A stretch of 64,000 bases of DNA. It comes from Brachyhypopomus gauderio (taxonomy: Eukaryota; Chordata; Actinopteri; Gymnotiformes; Hypopomidae). The notes below the pieces were generated by a model. It saw only the letters and a list, made by a program, of their open reading frames with translations, did not search any database and was not told where the DNA came from. Location of the stretch: the NCBI RefSeq assembly GCF_052324685.1, contig NW_027506892.1, forward strand, positions 242,817 through 306,816, written 5' to 3'. Positions 34,190-46,319 of the stretch are shown piece by piece. Position 1 is the stretch's first letter. Each line of letters starts with the position of its first letter. A program made the translations under genes and the position numbers.

Positions 34190-35219
34190 ACAGCCAGAGG
34201 AGTAATGACCAGAGGAGTAATGACCAGAGGAGTAATGGCCAGAGGAGTAATGACCATGTGGTAGCATATATAATGAGAATAATATGGGGCCCAGTACAGA
34301 TCCTTGTGGGACACCATATTTTACCTTAGTACGCTCTGAGCATTCGTTATTTACTAGTACAAATTGGTAACGATCTGTCAGGTAAGACCTGAACCAGGAG
34401 AGTGCTTGACCTCTTATGTCAATGAGGAGTAATGACCAGAGGAGTAACGGCCAGGGGAGTAACGACCAGAGGAGTAACGACCAGAGGAGTAATGACCAGG
34501 GGAGTAATGGCCAGAGGAGTAATTACCAGAGGAGTAATGAACAGAGGAGTAACGACCAGAGGAGTAATGACCAGAGGAGTAATGAACAGAGGAGTAATGA
34601 CCAGAGGAGTAATGACCAGGGGAGTAATAACCAGAGGAGTAATAACCAGAGGAGTAATGAACAGAGGAGTAATGACCAGGGGAGTAATGACCAGAGGAGT
34701 AATGACAAGAGGAGTAATGACCAGAGGACTAATGACCAGAGGAGTAATGACCAGATGAGTAATTACCAGAGGAGTAATGAACAGAGGAGTAACGACCAGA
34801 GGAGTAATGACCAGAGGAGTAATGACCAGAGGAGTAATGAACAGAGGAGTAATGACAAGAGGAGTAATGAACAGAGGAGTAATGACCAGGGGAGTAATAA
34901 CCAGAGGAGTAATGACCAGAGGAGTAACAGCCAGGGGAGTAACGACCAGAGGAGTAATGACCAGAGGAGTAATGACAAGAGGAGTAATGACCAGAGGAGT
35001 AATGACCAGAGGAGTAATGACAAGAGGAGTAATGACCAGAGGAGTAACGACCAGAGGAGTAACGACCAGAGGAGTAATGAACAGAGGAGTAATGACAAGA
35101 GGAGTAATGACCAGAGGAGTAATGACCAGGGGAGTAATAACCAGAGGAGTAATGACAAGAGGAGTAATGAACAGAGGAGTAATAACCAGAGGAGTAATGA
35201 CCAGGGGAGTAACGGCCAG
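34190..35219. repeat. 15-bp minisatellite, about 57 copies, interrupted once
   Basis: Unit GGAGTAATGACCAGA, with variants AACGACC, AATGAAC, AATGACA and AATAACC. A 165-bp non-repeat block at 34256-34425 splits four units from the rest. The period keeps frames open on both strands (RSNDQ on plus, LVITP on minus); these are not supported as genes. Confidence 0.95.
34256..34425. mobile_element. Possible dispersed-repeat insert in minisatellite
   Basis: AATATGGGGCCCAGTACAG, then GATCCTTGTGGGACACCAT and GTAACGATCTGTCAGGTAAG, look like a fragment common in fish genomes. The family is not certain. The flanking array sequence resumes with AATGAGGAGTAATGACC. Confidence 0.35.
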
Positions 35220-35620
35220 TCTTAATCTTGCCACCTTCATGTTCTTCTCATGTTCTTCTCCAGGCAGTGGCAGCTCCTCCCCCGACTCCAGGAGGTCGGC
35301 TCTCGTTCCTTCTTTGGTGGCTCTACACCTTCTGCTCTTTTCACAGGAGTCAAATGAAATGAGGGACGAGTGGCAAATCACTACCTAACAACCCTTGACC
35401 TCCCCTGACCTTACTGCAGAGAGACTGTGGGGCTCAGTGTTGGCTGGTCTTAACTAGATGATTGAACCCATCACCCTGACCAGGACACTACTCATGTTTA
35501 CTCTCATCCACACAGTGTTGCACTTCTCTCTTGGCACAGTACTGAAGACGTACTCACACCCACCATTCTGGAAATGGACTCTGAAGAGGACATATACTCT
35601 TTGACATATACTCACTCACT

Positions 35621-35623
<3 letters not shown>

Positions 35624-35687
<64 letters not shown>
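35624..35687. repeat. (CA)n microsatellite
   Basis: About 31 CA units. Confidence 0.97.
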
Positions 35688-35688
<1 letters not shown>

Positions 35689-35917
35689 ATTACTTCCACA
35701 CTTTATTTGTCCTTCATTTCTCTCTTTCTCTATTTGTCTCCTATAAATCATCTCATTAAGTGGACACTGACTGGCTGATAACACACACCAGACAGATAGA
35801 CATGTTCACAAGATGCAGGACGCTTTTGCCAACAATACCACCACCGTCTTCATGCCAACCACCACATTAATTAGAGCATACACCCCCCAGCACTCATTCA
35901 TTCACCCACCCACTCAT

Positions 35918-35919
<2 letters not shown>

Positions 35920-35982
<63 letters not shown>
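35920..35982. repeat. (CA)n microsatellite
   Basis: About 31 CA units. Confidence 0.97.
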
Positions 35983-35986
<4 letters not shown>

Positions 35987-36589
35987 CTTGGCACCAGATT
36001 CTTCTCCCCCAGCCCTAATGTACTCCAGACGCTCAGACAGCCCACCCCATATACACATGCATACATAAATTTCTCATTAGCAATGCAAGGAACATTCAAG
36101 AGGAACTTCCTAGCACTTGATACAATTGACCCAGATCTTTAAGAGGGAGTGAACAAGAGAATGAGACAGAAAGAGAGAGAGAGGGAGCAAACAAAGGAAG
36201 AGGGCTAGAAAGGTTTGGAAGAGGCAAAGTGATAAAGAGAGAGAGAGGAAGAGTGAGAGGAGGAGGAGGGAGGGGACTTCATAAAGAGACTCAGCTGATG
36301 TCCTTGTGTAAAAGGCCACACGGATCCAGCATCTGCGTCTGCGCCTTTCAGAGGCACCAAGACAGCGGAGACGTATCTCCTCCCTCCTTCCCTTTCTCCT
36401 CCCTCCTTCTCCTTCTCCTCCCTTTCCTACTGTCTCTGTCCTTATCTCTTCCTAACCCCACACACAGGTTCAGCGTAGAAGAGTGAAATGGGGACACCAT
36501 CTTTAAGAAAGAGGGATCAGATCCTTGAACATGGACCATAATCCCCACATTGAGTTGGCACTAGCTCTACAGGAAGGGGGAGGCTTGGA

Positions 36590-36603
36590 TGTGTGTGTGT
36601 GTG

Positions 36604-36676
<73 letters not shown>

Positions 36677-36680
36677 GTGT
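36590..36680. repeat. (TG)n microsatellite
   Basis: About 42 TG units with one GC interruption. Confidence 0.97.
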
Positions 36681-37251
36681 GTGGGTTTTGGTTCAGCCCT
36701 CTAGGGAGATAGAGGCTTATCATCTGACAAGCCCCAACATTAATAAACATGCATCCACAATTTTGCTCCCACTAAGTACTGAACTAAGGCCAGAACATGA
36801 TGTCATTAATCAAATCTTAAATGTACAGAAACAACTGCTCAAAGTAGTTCTACTGTACGTCTCTGGATATGCTGAGATTAATTGCCTGTTGCCTAATCAA
36901 TGAAAAAAATACAAGAGAAATTTTGAGAAATTGGCATATTCGAGCCAAATTTTCTGGTTTCATATCTCTTTATGTATTTACACTTGAAAAGAAAAGAAAA
37001 TTTAATATTATAGATTTTATATTTGTACACAGGTTTGTTCTTTCTCTCTAGCTGCAGTAGACATGCAGTGTCCACAGTGTCCACAGTGTCCACAGACATG
37101 CAGTGTCCACAGTAGACTGGCTGCAGAGGTTTGAGTGCATTTCTGTCTGTGTGTTGTGATCCTTTCTGGTAAGCAGTGATATTGGTGGAGGATGAAGCTA
37201 CACAGTGTGAGATGGTAGAATATCAGGATACACTCTGTTCTTGGCAAGAAA

Positions 37252-37252
<1 letters not shown>

Positions 37253-37334
<82 letters not shown>

Positions 37335-37345
37335 TGTGTGTGTGG
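37253..37345. repeat. (TG)n microsatellite
   Basis: About 45 TG units. Confidence 0.97.
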
Positions 37346-37810
37346 TGTCTGTGTAGACAACATAAAAATCTGACAGTGAGGAGACATCTGTCAATTTTTT
37401 TCTGGTCAAAAAATGATCATTTCATTTGAAAAAAGAGTGTCTTCTGCTTTCTGATGCTAAGGTTTAGGTGCAGGTATAGTAGTATTATGCAAGTTAGCAA
37501 AAATATTACAAATTAGTAATACTGTGTGTGTGTGGGGGAGGGGGTTACATCCTTGTGTGTGTGTGTGTGTGTGTGGTGTTTGGTTTTCTGTAACACTGGG
37601 TCTGTGGGTCTCTGATAAAGCCAAAGACACACTGCCACCAACCATACATAACCACCCCCCCAACCCCACAATACACAAGGAGTAACCAACACACAATGAA
37701 AGAAAATGGCGGGTTTGTAAACAGAGACAAATCGAACTCTTTTGTTTCACAACTCTAATGCAGTTGCAGTGGCAGTGCTGACGAGTTCCACCTTCGGTGC
37801 AGCATAAGAG

Positions 37811-40800
37811 CCAATGTGGTGAGTGCACACGTCACTCTGCCAATGTGGTGAGTGTACGTGTCACTCTGCCAATGTGGTGAGTGTACGCATCACTCTGCCA
37901 ATGTGGTGAGTACACGCGTCACTCTGCCAATGTGGTGAGTACACGTGTCACTCTGCCAATGTGGTGAGTGTACGTGTCACTCTGCCAAGGTGGTGAGTGT
38001 ACGTGTCACTCTGCCAATGTGGTGAGTACACGTGTCACTCTGCCAATGTGGTGAGTATACGCGTCACTCTGCCAATGTGGTGAGTACACGCGTCACTCTG
38101 CCAATGTGGTGAGTGTACGCGTCACTCTGCCAATGTGGTGAGTGTACGCATCACTCTGCCAATGTGGTGAGTGTACGCGTCACTCTGCCAATGTGGTGAG
38201 TACACGCGTCACTCTGCCAATGTGGTGAGTGTACGCGTCACTCTGCCAATGTGGTGAGTGTACGTGTCACTCTGCCAATGTGGTGAGTCCTCGCGTCACT
38301 CTGCCAATGTGGTGAGTACACACGTCACTCTGCCAATGTGGTGAGTGCACACGTCACTCTGCCAATGTGGTGAGTACACGTGTCACTCTGTCAATGTGGT
38401 GAGTACACGCGTCACTCTGCAAATGTGGTGAGTACACAACACGCATCACTCTGCCAATGTGGTGAGTACACGTGTCACTCTGCCAATGTGGTGAGTACAC
38501 GCGTCACTCTGCCAATGTGGTGAGTACACGCGTCACTCTGCCAATGTGGTGAGTGTACGCGTCACTCTGCCAATGTGGTGAGTGTACGCGTCACTCTGCC
38601 AATGTGGTGAGTGCACGCATCACTCTGCCAATGTGGTGAGTGTACGCGTCACTCTGCCAATGTGGTGAGTCCTCGCGTCACTCTGCCAATGTGGTGAGTG
38701 TACGTGTCACTCTGCCAATGTGGTGAGTGTATGCGTCACTCTGCCAGTGTGGTGAGTACACGCGTCACTCTGTCAATGTGGTGAGTACACGCGTCACTCT
38801 GCAAATGTGGTGAGTACACAACACGCATCACTCTGCCAATGTGGTGAGTACACGTGTCACTCTGCCAATGTGGTGAGTACACGCGTCACTCTGCCAATGT
38901 GGTGAGTACACGCGTCACTCTGCCAATGTGGTGAGTGTACGCGTCACTCTGCCAATGTGGTGAGTGTACGCGTCACTCTGCCAATGTGGTGAGTGCACGC
39001 ATCACTCTGCCAATGTGGTGAGTGTACGCGTCACTCTGCCAATGTGGTGAGTCCTCGCGTCACTCTGCCAATGTGGTGAGTGTACGTGTCACTCTGCCAA
39101 TGTGGTGAGTGTATGCGTCACTCTGCCAGTGTGGTGAGTACACGCGTCACTCTGCAAATGTGGTGAGTACACAACACGCATCACTCTGCCAATGTGGTGA
39201 GTACACGTGTCACTCTGCCAATGTGGTGAGTACACGCGTCACTCTGCCAATGTGGTGAGTACACGCGTCACTCTGCCAATGTGGTGAGTGTACGCATCAC
39301 TCTGCCAATGTGGTGAGTGTACGCGTCACTCTGCCAATGTGGTGAGTGCACGCATCACTCTGCCAATGTGGTGAGTGTACGCGTCACTCTGCCAATGTGG
39401 TGAGTCCTCGCGTCACTCTGCCAATGTGGTGAGTGTACGTGTCACTCTGCCAATGTGGTGAGTGTATGCGTCACTCTGCCAGTGTGGTGAGTACACGCGT
39501 CACTCTGCCAATGTGGTGAGTGTACGCGTCACTCTGCCAATGTGGTGAGTACACACGTCACTCTGCCAATGTGGTGAGTGTACGCATCACTCTGCCAATG
39601 TGGTGAGTACATGCATCACTCTGCCAATGTGGTGAGTGTACGTGTCACTCTGCCAATGTGGTGAGTGTACGTGTCACTCTGCCAATGTGGTGAGTGTACG
39701 TGTCACTCTGCCAATGTGGTGAGTACACGCGTCACTCTGCCAATGTGGTGAGTGTACGCATCACTCTGCCAATGTGGTGAGTGTACGCATCACTCTGCCA
39801 ATGTGGTGAGTGTACGCATCACTCTGCCAATGTGGTGAGTACATGCATCACTCTGCCAATGTGGTGAGTGTACGTGTCACTCTGCCAATGTGGTGAGTAC
39901 ACGTGTCACTCTGCCAATGTGGTGAGTGTACGTGTCACTCTGCCAATGTGGTGAGTGTACGTGTCACTCTGCCAATGTGGTGAGTACACGCGTCACTCTG
40001 CCAATGTGGTGAGTGTACGCATCACTCTGCCAATGTGGTGAGTGTACGCATCACTCTGCCAATGTGGTGAGTGTACGCGTCACTCTGCCAATGTGGTGAG
40101 TACACACATCACTCTGCCAATGTGGTGAGTGCACACGTCACTCTGCCAATGTGGTGAGTACACGTGTCACTCTGTCAATGTGGTGAGTACACGCGTCACT
40201 CTGCAAATGTGGTGAGTACACGCATCACTCTGCCAATGTGGTGAGTACACGTGTCACTCTGCCAATGTGGTGAGTACACGTCTCACTCTGCCAATGTGGT
40301 GAGTACACGTGTCACTCTGCCAATGTGGTGAGTACACGTGTCATTCTGCCAATGTGGTGAGTACACGCATCACTCTGCCAATGTGGTGAGTGTACGCATC
40401 ACTCTGCCAATGTGGTGAGTACACGTGTCACTCTGCCAATGTGGTGATTACACGTGTCACTCTGCCAATGTGGTGAATGTACACGTCACTCTGCCAATGT
40501 GGTGAGTGTACGTGTCACTCTGCCAATGTGGTGAGTGTACGCATCACTCTGCCAATGTGGTGAGTGTACGCGTCACTCTGCCAATGTGGTGAGTACACAC
40601 GTCACTCTGCCAATGTGGTGAGTGCACACGTCACTCTGCCAATGTGGTGAGTACACGTGTCACTCTGTCAATGTGGTGAGTACACGCGTCACTCTGCAAA
40701 TGTGGTGAGTACACGCATCACTCTGCCAATGTGGTGAGTACACGTGTCACTCTGCCAATGTGGTGAGTACACGTCTCACTCTGCCAATGTGGTGAGTACA

Positions 40801-42900
40801 CGTGTCACTCTGCCAATGTGGTGAGTACACGTGTCATTCTGCCAATGTGGTGAGTACACGCGTCACTCTGCCAATGTGGTGAGTGTACGCATCACTCTGC
40901 CAATGTGGTGAGTACACGTGTCACTCTGCCAATGTGGTGATTACACGTGTCACTCTGCCAATGTGGTGAATGTACACGTCACTCTGCCAATGTGGTGAGT
41001 GTACGTGTCACTCTGCCAATGTGGTGAGTGTACGTGTCACTCTGCCAATGTGGTGAGTGTACGCGTCACTCTGCCAATGTGGTGAGTGCACGCTTCACTC
41101 TGCCAATGTGGTGAGTGTACACGTCACTCTGCCAATGTGGTGAGTCCTCGCGTCACTCTGCCAATGTGGTGAGTGTACGTGTCACTCTGCCAATGTGGTG
41201 AGTGTATGCGTCACTCTGCCAATGTGGTGAGTACACGCGTCACTCTGCCAATGTGGTGAGTGTACGCGTCACTCTGCCAATGTGGTGAGTACACACGTCA
41301 CTCTGCCAATGTGGTGAGTGTACGCATCACTCTGCCAATGTGGTGAGTACATGCATCACTCTGCCAATGTGGTGAGTGTACGCGTCACTCTGCCAATGTG
41401 GTGAGTACACGTGTCACTCTGCCAATGTGGTGAGTGTACGTGTCACTCTGCCAATGTGGTGAGTGTACGCGTCACTCTGCCAATGTGGTGAGTGTACGCG
41501 TCACTCTGCCAATGTGGTGAGTCCTCGCGTCACTCTGCCAATGTGGTGAGTGTACGCATCACTCTGCCAATGTGGTGAGTACATGCATCACTCTGCCAAT
41601 GTGGTGAGTGTACGTGTCACTCTGCCAATGTGGTGAGTGTACATGTCACTCTGCCAATGTGGTGAGTGTACGCGTCACTCTGCCAATGTGGTGAGTGTAC
41701 GCGTCACTCTGCCAATGTGGTGAGTCCTCGCGTCACTCTGCCAATGTGGTGAGTGTACGTGTCACTCTGCCAATGTGGTGAGTGTATGCGTCACTCTGCC
41801 AATGTGGTGAGTACACGCGTCACTCTGCCAATGTGGTGAGTGTACGCGTCACTCTGCCAATGTGGTGAGTACACACGTCACTCTGCCAATGTGGTGAGTG
41901 TACGCATCACTCTGCCAATGTGGTGAGTACATGCATCACTCTGCCAATGTGGTGAGTGTACGCGTCACTCTGCCAATGTGGTGAGCACACGTGTCACTCT
42001 GCCAATGTGGTGAGTGTACGTGTCACTCTGCCAATGTGGTGAGTGTACGTGTCACTCTGCCAATGTGGTGAGTACACGCGTCACTCTGCCAATGTGGTGA
42101 GTGTACGCGTCACTCTGCCAATGTGGTGAGTGTACGTGTCACTCTGCCAATGTGGTGAGTACACGTGTCACTCTGCCAATGTGGTGAGTGTACGTGCCAC
42201 TCTGCCAATGTGGTGAGTGTACGCGTCACTCTGCCAATGTGGTGAGTACACGCGTCACTCTGCCAATGTGGTGAGTACACGCGTCACTCTGCCAATGTGG
42301 TGAGTGTACGCGTCACTCTGCCAATGTGGTGAGTACACGCGTCACTCTGCCAATGTGGTGAGTACACGTGTCACTCTGCCAATGTGGTGAGTGTACGCGT
42401 CACTCTGCCAATGTGGTGAGTGCACGCATCACTCTGCCAATGTGGTGAGTGTACGCGTCACTCTGCCAATGTGGTGAGTCCTCGCGTCACTCTGCCAATG
42501 TGGTGAGTGTACGTGTCACTCTGCCAATGTGGTGAGTGTATGCATCACTCTGCCAATGTGGTGAGTACATGCGTCACTCTGCCAATGTGGTGAGTGTACA
42601 CGTCACTCTGCCAATGTGGTGAGTGTATGCGTCACTCTGTCAATGTGGTGAGTGTACGTGTCACTCTGCCAATGTGGTGAGTGTACGCGTCACTCTGCCA
42701 ATGTGGTGAGTACACGCGTCACTCTGCCAATGTGGTGAGTGTACACGTCACTCTGCCAATGTGGTGAGTGTACACGTCACTCTGCCAATGTGGTGAGTGT
42801 ATGCGTCACTCTGCCAATGTGGTGAGTGCACGCGTCACTCTGCAAATGTGGTGAGTGCACGCGTCACTCTGCCAATGTGGTGAGTGCACGCGTCACTCTG
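37811..42900. repeat. 29-bp minisatellite, about 175 copies, with higher-order repeats
   Basis: Unit CCAATGTGGTGAGTGTACG plus CGTCACTCTG. The array is 5.09 kb. Most unit differences fall in a 4-base CGCG core (CGTG, CGCA, CACG, TGCG, TGCA), in GT/AC before it, or in a CCTCG variant. Higher-order blocks of 12-13, 17 and about 20 units recur. Each unit has a GTGAGT donor-like motif and a CCAAT. A period of 29 shuts all frames; no coding role. Confidence 0.98.
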
Positions 42901-43375
42901 GTTCTGTTTGTTTCACTCTTTCTAGGCTTATTAAGCTCCTTGGCAGTCTGGAGCCCTGAGTGTCGCTCTGGCAGAAAAGAGGGCCAAAGTCTGCTACGTT
43001 CCTTTCAAGGTTCATTTAACAGACAAGTCAAGCTTTCTTCCACCCGCAAATCATTAAAACCCATGCAGAGAGTTTTGTGGCTTTAATGTAATTACAAAGA
43101 CAGTCTGTTTTTTTTGTTTCTCGCTTGAGAATAAATGTGCGGACTGTTTTTGTTTACTTGTTTAGACAGACAGCGTAAAATCCTTAGACTTAGGAAACCA
43201 TAGGCTTTGAGAAGATGATGAAGATTCATCAGTTTCATGCGTCAGTGGGAGACAAGGAAGTCGTTGCTGTGTGTGTGAGGGAAAATGGCAACAATGGGAA
43301 AATATGCTGTCATAGCAAAAGTCCCATGGGTGTCACTGCACCATGCTTAACACAAGACGTCTGGTTTTGTACACA
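42901..43375. other. Unique sequence after the 29-bp array
   Basis: Holds a CTCTTTCTAG acceptor-like site at 42917-42926, but no coding homology follows. Confidence 0.3.
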
Positions 43376-43462
43376 GACACACACATATGTCAAACACACA
43401 CACAAACACACACACATACACACACACAAAAGCAGGCTCACAAACACACACACATACACACA

Positions 43463-43522
<60 letters not shown>

Positions 43523-43533
43523 CGGGCTCACAA

Positions 43534-43565
<32 letters not shown>

Positions 43566-43575
43566 ACACACAAAA
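43376..43575. repeat. (CA)n minisatellite with AAAGCAGGCTCACAAA
   Basis: CA tracts separated by three copies of an AAAAGC(A/G)GGCTCAC block. Confidence 0.95.
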
Positions 43576-44548
43576 GCAGGCTCACAAACAGTCTACATCT
43601 TTGGTGTGAAAGGTTAAGAACATTACACATTCTGAGTTTACTTTCATTTTTTTTCTTTCTTTAATCCCTTATCCTTCTTAAGGCCCATGGGGGGGGCACT
43701 GACTTAACAGCCCACAACAACCTTCACACCTCCCTAACATCTGCCTGTCTCCTCACCTATTACTGCAGAGTTATCAAGTGTCAGTACATTTGTAACATAG
43801 ACCAACATCCACCATGTGTCACAAACAGCTTTAACCACGGATGAGAAAGCAAACCAAGTCGCTGCTCAACTTACAGGCTGTGACATTTGGCAATAACAGC
43901 TGTCTGACCGGGGAATAAAGAGGCATTATGTGGACACTTGGACAGTAATGGTGGAGTTGATGATGCTTGAGGTGGTAATGATGATGCTGAGTTTTGCGCA
44001 CCATAGGATTAGCGGACTGAACGTGTGGGTGTCGAGGCTGTGGAGTTTAACACCGACTCCCAGAGGTGCAATTAGACAACATTCAGAAACAACAGTGCTT
44101 GTTTACACGGGCTCAACCCCAGACCTGCAGACGAGCAAATTAATAACCCTGACTCAACAGAGAGGCCAACAGGCTGTAATGCATGAAAATATTTTTTTAT
44201 ATTATTTTTCATACTGGACATTAAAGGCATGAAAAGTGCAAACATGTAAGACAATGTAACTGAGGCTAATGTTGGATCAATGTGACAGCACAGCTAAGAC
44301 ATCCAAGATAGTTTTATTATTTACCACTAGAGGGCGACATGCATTTGAGATTCCGGTCAACCAGCGATCCCATGCTGGGATTTCTACATTTGCGATTGTT
44401 GCTTCAGCATGAATGTTTAATGAACCTCCACTGACGCGCGTTTTAATAAAATATTAATTAAACCACACAAACAGAATGACACAGACTTATATTTCTTTTA
44501 TATTTCAATTATAAAGTTTGACGCATAATATAATAAATCATAATATCT
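43576..44548. other. Unique sequence upstream of sulfotransferase
   Basis: No gene recognised. G/C-rich spot at 43688-43696. Confidence 0.35.
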
Positions 44549-44556
44549 ACTATAAA

Positions 44557-44712
44557 CAGGGGTGTAGCAGCAAATTCTGGGCCCTGTACGCTCTCAATGT
44601 CAGTGGGCCCCTATAAATGCCAGTAAATAAGGCACATGAGCAAAATGGGCCCCTCTCCCTACTCGGGCCCTGGGTAGTCAGGTCCATTTTTCCCCCCACT
44701 ACCACGCCTGTG
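44557..44712. mobile_element. Small hAT-like MITE, 8-bp TSD
   Basis: Starts CAGGGGTGTAGCAGC; the right end reads CACAGGCGTGGTAGT in reverse complement, offset by two bases. Target duplications ACTATAAA at 44549-44556 and 44713-44720. Contains three GGGCCC motifs. Confidence 0.65.
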
Positions 44713-45061
44713 ACTATAAAGCAAAACAGAAGTCATTTATTGCCTGCGAAAATGTCTTTAAATTCAGTGCATTTATCAGTATAAAACACTTTGCATCTTT
44801 AATCTATTCTGTCACCACACCGAATTAAAAAATGATATGTTGCATATTTAATCATGTAGGAAGTATCAAATTATTTTAGATATTGCCTATTTTAAACCTT
44901 TTCCTATTTTTCTCTACAGATATTGGAATCAAGGCACTGAAGGCGATCAACAGCTGTTGTTTGTCAGCTTGTTTTCCCACACGCTGGGTTTGTGTCCTCT
45001 CCCTGTGTGTGTGCCTTTGTGTTTCTCTGCTACCCTTGACCTGACTGACTGAAGTATCGCC

Positions 45062-45973
45062 ATGTTGTGGACTCTTCTGTTGGCGCTTGTCCTGTTGCTG
45101 GTACTGCAGGCTCAGTTATGTATCTGCCTGCAGGAGCTCAGATCCTCCAAAGCTTCCCCGAGCTCTGCGACCCCACCTCAGACCCCAGGCGCTGCCGTCT
45201 CTCGACGTCTGCCAGGAGCCATCATCATTGGGGTGCGTAAGGGTGGCACCAGGGCTCTCCTGGAGATGCTCAACCTCCACCCGGATGTGGAGGTGGCCAA
45301 GGCCGAGATCCATTACTTCAACCTGGATGAAAACTTCCGCAAGGGCCTGGACTGGTACCGTGCCCAGATGCCACTAACCCTCCCTGGGCAGGTGACTGTC
45401 GAGAAGACCCCCGGTTACTTCACGGCACCACTGGCACCCGCCAGGATGTGGTTGACAAACCCTGCAGTGAAGCTCCTTCTGATTGTGCGTGACCCCGCCC
45501 ACAGACTCGTGTCAGACTACACACAAGTCCTACACAACCGCATACAGCAGAAGAAGCCGTACCAGCCGCTAGATGAACTGCTCCTGCACAGAGGACACGT
45601 CAACCCCAGCTACAAGGCTCTCCAGAGGAGCCTCTACCACCACCACCTGGCCCGCTGGCTGGAGCTTTTCCCCAGGGAGCAGATCCATGTTGTGGATGGA
45701 GAGGCACTAATCCAGGACCCATTCCCTGAGCTCCAGAAAGCCGAGAAGTTCCTGGAGCTCGCGCCACAGATAACACGAGAAAACTTCTACTTTAACACCA
45801 CTAAAGGGTTTTACTGCCTGCTGACAGCAGGACATGACAAGTGTCTTGATGAATCAAAGGGGAGACCGCACGCACCCCTCAGTAACAAGGCCTTCCATAC
45901 GCTTTGTAAATACCTCAGGGGGCCCAATCAGATCTTCTTCAACATGATTGGTCAGACCTTTGACTGGTGCTAA
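45062..45973 (+). CDS. hs3st1: Heparan sulfate glucosamine 3-O-sulfotransferase, HS3ST1 type
   Basis: Transfers sulfate from PAPS to the 3-OH of glucosamine in heparan sulfate, in the Golgi lumen; HS3ST1 products make antithrombin-binding sites. The 303-residue protein has a hydrophobic N-terminal signal/anchor (residues 2-22), a short Ser/Pro stem, and one sulfotransferase domain. GVRKGGTR at 57-64 is the 5'-phosphosulfate loop; Glu82 in AEIHYF is the likely catalytic base; R143 in VRDP and S151 are the 3'-phosphate site. Cys252 and Cys261 flank a loop as in the family disulfide, and N245 is in an NTT sequon. Length matches human HS3ST1 (307), and the C-terminal FDW is shared. Start: first ATG, followed by the signal segment. 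Fish keep several HS3ST1-like paralogues, so which one is unresolved. Confidence 0.93.
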   Translation: MLWTLLLALVLLLVLQAQLCICLQELRSSKASPSSATPPQTPGAAVSRRLPGAIIIGVRKGGTRALLEMLNLHPDVEVAKAEIHYFNLDENFRKGLDWYRAQMPLTLPGQVTVEKTPGYFTAPLAPARMWLTNPAVKLLLIVRDPAHRLVSDYTQVLHNRIQQKKPYQPLDELLLHRGHVNPSYKALQRSLYHHHLARWLELFPREQIHVVDGEALIQDPFPELQKAEKFLELAPQITRENFYFNTTKGFYCLLTAGHDKCLDESKGRPHAPLSNKAFHTLCKYLRGPNQIFFNMIGQTFDWC

Positions 45974-46294
45974 TGAAGGGTGATCTGCACTGCAGAAGCT
46001 CTTGAAGACAACACTGCTCACTAGCTACTGTTCGACTGAGGTAACATCTACACGCTAGTATGCTTTTCAACACTTTTAAAAATCATGAACTGAACTGAAA
46101 AAGTCTAAGAGTCCAAGAGTAATGTGAACTATGTGTCGCTCTGGACAAGGGCTCCCACTGGTGTTCATTGTGTGTAACTGCAACAGACTGATCCGTAAAC
46201 TCAGATGCAATGTTAGGTACATGCTGTTGACTGCAAGTTTGAAATGTAAATAGAAGTAGCAATAGATCAACGAATGTAAAGGCCAAATGGTGGC

Positions 46295-46300
46295 AATAAA
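46295..46300 (+). terminator. Polyadenylation signal of hs3st1-like gene
   Basis: AATAAA about 320 bases after the stop, followed by a GTGTGT-rich stretch at 46314-46330. Confidence 0.6.
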
Positions 46301-46319
46301 GTTCAACTTTGCTTTGTGT

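Larger units (their letters stand above)
44920..46318 (+). other. hs3st1-like terminal mRNA exon (5' UTR end, CDS, 3' UTR)
   Basis: A strong acceptor TTTTTCTCTACAG ends at 44919, so the exon likely starts at 44920, giving 142 bases of 5' UTR. AATAAA at 46295-46300 is the first good polyadenylation signal after the stop. HS3ST1 genes usually carry the whole CDS in the last exon, which fits. The upstream noncoding exon was not identified. Confidence 0.7.

Noticed and set aside
34416-35388. RSNDQ and LVITP repeat proteins, considered as ice-binding-like or silk-like products
   Set aside because: Open frames occur in both strands because the 15-bp unit lacks stops in most frames. No signal peptide, start context or non-repeat domain.
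37811-42900. CRISPR-like array (29-bp repeats)
   Set aside because: Units are directly adjacent with no unique spacers, no cas genes are present, and the context is a vertebrate genome. It is a minisatellite.
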